Shown in pieces: positions 61,971 through 64,000 of a stretch of DNA of 64,000 nt. The first letter of the stretch is position 1; every line of letters begins with the position of its first letter. The stretch is from Lederbergia citrea. GTDB lineage: Bacteria; Bacillota; Bacilli; Bacillales; Bacillaceae_C. The translations under genes were made by a program, and so were the position numbers. The notes beneath the pieces are model-generated. The model made no database searches, was not told where the DNA came from, and worked only from the letters and a program-made list of their open reading frames with translations. The stretch spans positions 186,001-250,000 of the forward strand of contig NZ_JAGYPH010000004.1 of the NCBI RefSeq assembly GCF_018343525.1, in the 5' to 3' direction.

Positions 61971-63701
61971 TTAAATATATGCTAGTTCTTCTTCAGACAA
62001 TGTTCCGCCATTTACAATTTCTTGAACTTCTGATCCATCCAAGGTTTCTTCTTTTAAAAGAGCTTCAACCAAATGATCAAATTCCGACCTATTTGCGTTA
62101 ATCATCAACTCGGTTTTTTCCAAAGCCTTCTCGAACAGTTCCTGCATCTTCGTTTCTCTTTCCTGTTTCTGGAACGTCAATGTGAAACCGTCCTGGAGCA
62201 TGCCTGTATCAACCATTTGCTCTAAAATATGTTTCGCCTGCTGAACATCACCGCTTACTCCGATGCTATGTTCACCGAGATATAGACGCTCAGCTACACC
62301 ACCTGCGAGAATCATGCTGACTTGATCCAATAATTCACTTGTTGTTGTTAAATGGAGCTCTTTCTGAATAGGAGCCACATAACCTAAAGCCTGTCCACGC
62401 GGGATAATTGTTGCTTTTCGGACTGACCCGGGCTTTGTTAATTCTTGAATCAACGCATGACCTGCTTCATGAATGGCAACACGTCGCTTTGTATCAAGGT
62501 CATTCAATGCTCGAGAAGTACTTCCGAGAATGGTCCGATCAATTGCGTAGTCTAGATCTCCCATATCCACTTCATCGCGGCCTTCACGAACAGCCCTCCT
62601 GCTTGCTGATTCAAATAATGAGCTGATTTGTGCTCCTGAAAAACCAGATGTGCTTTCAGCCAATGTATTTAAGGATGCAAAAACATCTTCTGAAAGGCGC
62701 TTTCCTTTTGTATGAATGCTAATAATTTCTTTTCTGCCTTTCGTATCCGGCAGCGGTACTTGGAAAGTAAAATCAATTCTTCCGGGACGAAGAAATGCAT
62801 CATCCAACATATCTTTACGGTTTGTAGCTGCGATGAAAAGAATGCCGTCATTCGAATGACCACCATCGAGCTGAACAAGAAGTTCCGTCAATGTTTTTTC
62901 CGCTTCTTCACCACCGTGCTGCTTCCGCTTGCCTGCAAGTGCATCCACTTCATCAATAAAAATAACAGCAGGTGTTTGCTTTCTTGCATTTTCAAACAAT
63001 CCTCTCACGCGGGAAGCACCAACACCAACAAATAGTTCTGTAAATGCAGATCCACTTGCCGAATAGAAACTTGCTCCGATTTCACGTGCGATTGCTTGTG
63101 CCAGCAAGGTTTTTCCTGTTCCAGGAGGTCCGTATAGTAAAATCCCTTTCGGTGCTTTTATACCAATTTTAGCCGAACGATCGGGGTCTTTAATAATTTC
63201 CAATGTTTGATGAATTTCTTCTTTCATTTCGTCTGGTAATCCACCGATATCATCCAGTGTAATGGATGGAAGTGGCAATGCCTTGGAAGTACTGTGCTTC
63301 ATTTTAGCTACTCCAATCCCTCCTTTTCTTTGAATGACAATCGCCGTTGCAAGCAAAAGAAGAACAATTCCTCCGATGATCCAATTACCAGCTTGGCTAC
63401 CATTTGAATATTTATAGCTAATATTATATTTCCCAACAAGCTCTTCCACTAATGGGCTATTTGGCCGAAAGTAAGAAACAAACTTGCCGTCTGGAGTATC
63501 TATATAAAGTGTGCCGTCTGACATTTCTTTAAGGGTTACCAGCTCGCCATTTTGAGCCTGAATGGTTTTTTCAATGGCTGAAAATGGAATGACAGTCCCT
63601 TTATTCGTTGCCAAAACTGCCCACACGATGCATGCTACGACTACGACAAAACCAATGGCTAAAGGAACGATCTTCGATGCGATTCTGGAATTTGACTTCA
63701 C
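61971..63701 (-). CDS. FtsH-like membrane AAA+ metalloprotease
   Basis: A 576-residue FtsH-family protein. Two transmembrane segments (about 11-32 and 105-124) enclose an 70-residue outside loop. The AAA domain has GPPGTGKT (191-198), IFIDEVDALAGKR and the SRH ATNRKDMLDDAFLRPGRID. The M41 zinc motif is HEAGH (411-415), with the third ligand in the GVSGDVQQAK region. It is shorter than housekeeping FtsH (about 640) and lacks its long C-terminal tail, and the pore region reads FVGVGASRVRGLF. Probably a second, specialised paralogue. Not next to hpt or tilS. ATG with AAGGAG. Confidence 0.85.
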   Translation of the reverse strand: MKSNSRIASKIVPLAIGFVVVVACIVWAVLATNKGTVIPFSAIEKTIQAQNGELVTLKEMSDGTLYIDTPDGKFVSYFRPNSPLVEELVGKYNISYKYSNGSQAGNWIIGGIVLLLLATAIVIQRKGGIGVAKMKHSTSKALPLPSITLDDIGGLPDEMKEEIHQTLEIIKDPDRSAKIGIKAPKGILLYGPPGTGKTLLAQAIAREIGASFYSASGSAFTELFVGVGASRVRGLFENARKQTPAVIFIDEVDALAGKRKQHGGEEAEKTLTELLVQLDGGHSNDGILFIAATNRKDMLDDAFLRPGRIDFTFQVPLPDTKGRKEIISIHTKGKRLSEDVFASLNTLAESTSGFSGAQISSLFESASRRAVREGRDEVDMGDLDYAIDRTILGSTSRALNDLDTKRRVAIHEAGHALIQELTKPGSVRKATIIPRGQALGYVAPIQKELHLTTTSELLDQVSMILAGGVAERLYLGEHSIGVSGDVQQAKHILEQMVDTGMLQDGFTLTFQKQERETKMQELFEKALEKTELMINANRSEFDHLVEALLKEETLDGSEVQEIVNGGTLSEEELAYI

Positions 63702-63833
63702 TGTTCCATCTCCTTATAAAAATATGCCTTCTAAAAGCCTCATAGATTATAAGACTATTATAAGTATAACACCATAAACATACATAGGTCATTAGTCACA
63801 TTCTGACAAATAATAGAAACTTCCATTAAGAAA

Positions 63834-63882
63834 ATTCGACAAAATCCGGGCCGTGCCTGTCACCCACCGAATTTTGTCGAAT
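63834..63882. repeat. GTGACAGGCAC interspersed palindrome, copy 2
   Basis: Perfect 12-bp arms ATTCGACAAAAT and ATTTTGTCGAAT flank a 25-base centre containing CCGTGCCTGTCACC, the reverse complement of the core at 29204. Confidence 0.75.
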
Positions 63883-63884
63883 AG

Positions 63885-63926
63885 AAAAAAGCAGGACCAT
63901 TGGAGTTTTCCACGGTTCTGCTTTTT
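63885..63926. terminator. Bidirectional terminator at the right edge
   Basis: AAAAAAGCAGGACC and GGTTCTGCTTTTT stem with A/T runs on both strands, downstream of the partial minus-strand gene. Confidence 0.75.
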
Positions 63927-63938
63927 GTGTTTTTTAAA

Positions 63939-64000
63939 TTACCGCCAGTCAAGATGGCCTTCTTCAAGTCCGCGAATTAGGATTTCTGCCGTTCCCATAT
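63939..64000 (-). CDS. C-terminal end of an unidentified gene (partial)
   Basis: The minus-strand frame ending at 63939 encodes MGTAEILIRGLEEGHLDWR as its last 19 residues and is still open at the window edge. A terminator follows it. Too little is present to identify the protein; the start lies outside. Confidence 0.5.
   Translation of the reverse strand, partial: MGTAEILIRGLEEGHLDWR

Overview
The window is a chromosomal segment of a low-GC, endospore-forming member of the Bacillales, in the Bacillaceae/Planococcaceae range. The evidence is the gene set and style: yfmL- and yfmM-like genes close together, hisZ-dependent histidine genes, a hom-thrC-thrB operon, an oppABCDF operon, a SAM riboswitch, spore-coat-type YheC/YheD ATP-grasp proteins, strong AGGAGG ribosome sites, many TTG/GTG starts and U-tract hairpin terminators. 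The species cannot be fixed from the sequence. No rRNA, tRNA or CRISPR array was seen.

Layout. 0-13.3 kb: a DUF697-type GTPase, an ABC-F protein with an endonuclease I-like gene, a ThuA/VOC pair, a V4R-STAS protein, a DEAD-box helicase, a compact convergent type I toxin-antitoxin locus, an amidase, a metallo-beta-lactamase-fold hydrolase, and an ECF sigma/PadR/SEDS operon. 13.3-21.1 kb: a DUF421 protein; then a SAM-riboswitch-controlled operon of an SsuABC-type importer plus an acyl/acetyl-CoA synthetase, next to a trans-sulfuration gene whose consensus promoter carries a perfect TGTGA-N6-TCACA palindrome; then a zinc alcohol dehydrogenase. 21.2-29.1 kb: a GNAT gene, a decayed ABC ATPase fragment, and the minus-strand operon hisZ-G-D-C-B-A-F-IE, which lacks hisH. 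29.2-35 kb: oppABCDF. 35.1-38.9 kb: a GntR(YtrA-type)-regulated ABC export operon with a palindromic operator. 38.9-43.5 kb: a three-SH3b cell-wall amidase with a sigma-D-like promoter, a secreted M30-type metalloprotease with Ig-like repeats, and a 12-unit tandem repeat. 43.5-48.9 kb: 3-methyladenine glycosylase, hom-thrC-thrB and a YugJ-like alcohol dehydrogenase.

49.0-59.7 kb is the most unusual region. It holds a fused YheC/D ATP-grasp-Mur-ligase protein, two stand-alone MurF-like ligases, a stand-alone YheC/D ATP-grasp protein and a divergent second type of ATP-grasp ligase, followed convergently by a secreted protein with three NlpC/P60-like domains of which only the first keeps its catalytic residues. 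Together they look like an amidoligase pathway for a non-ribosomal peptide or peptide-modified surface polymer, plausibly of the spore envelope. A complete IS3-family element (3-bp target duplication, -1 frameshift signal) and palindromic interspersed repeats, including about three tandem 123-bp copies, lie inside this region. The window ends with a YtkA/FixH-like lipoprotein, a polysaccharide deacetylase, an FtsH-like protease and the 3' end of a further minus-strand gene.
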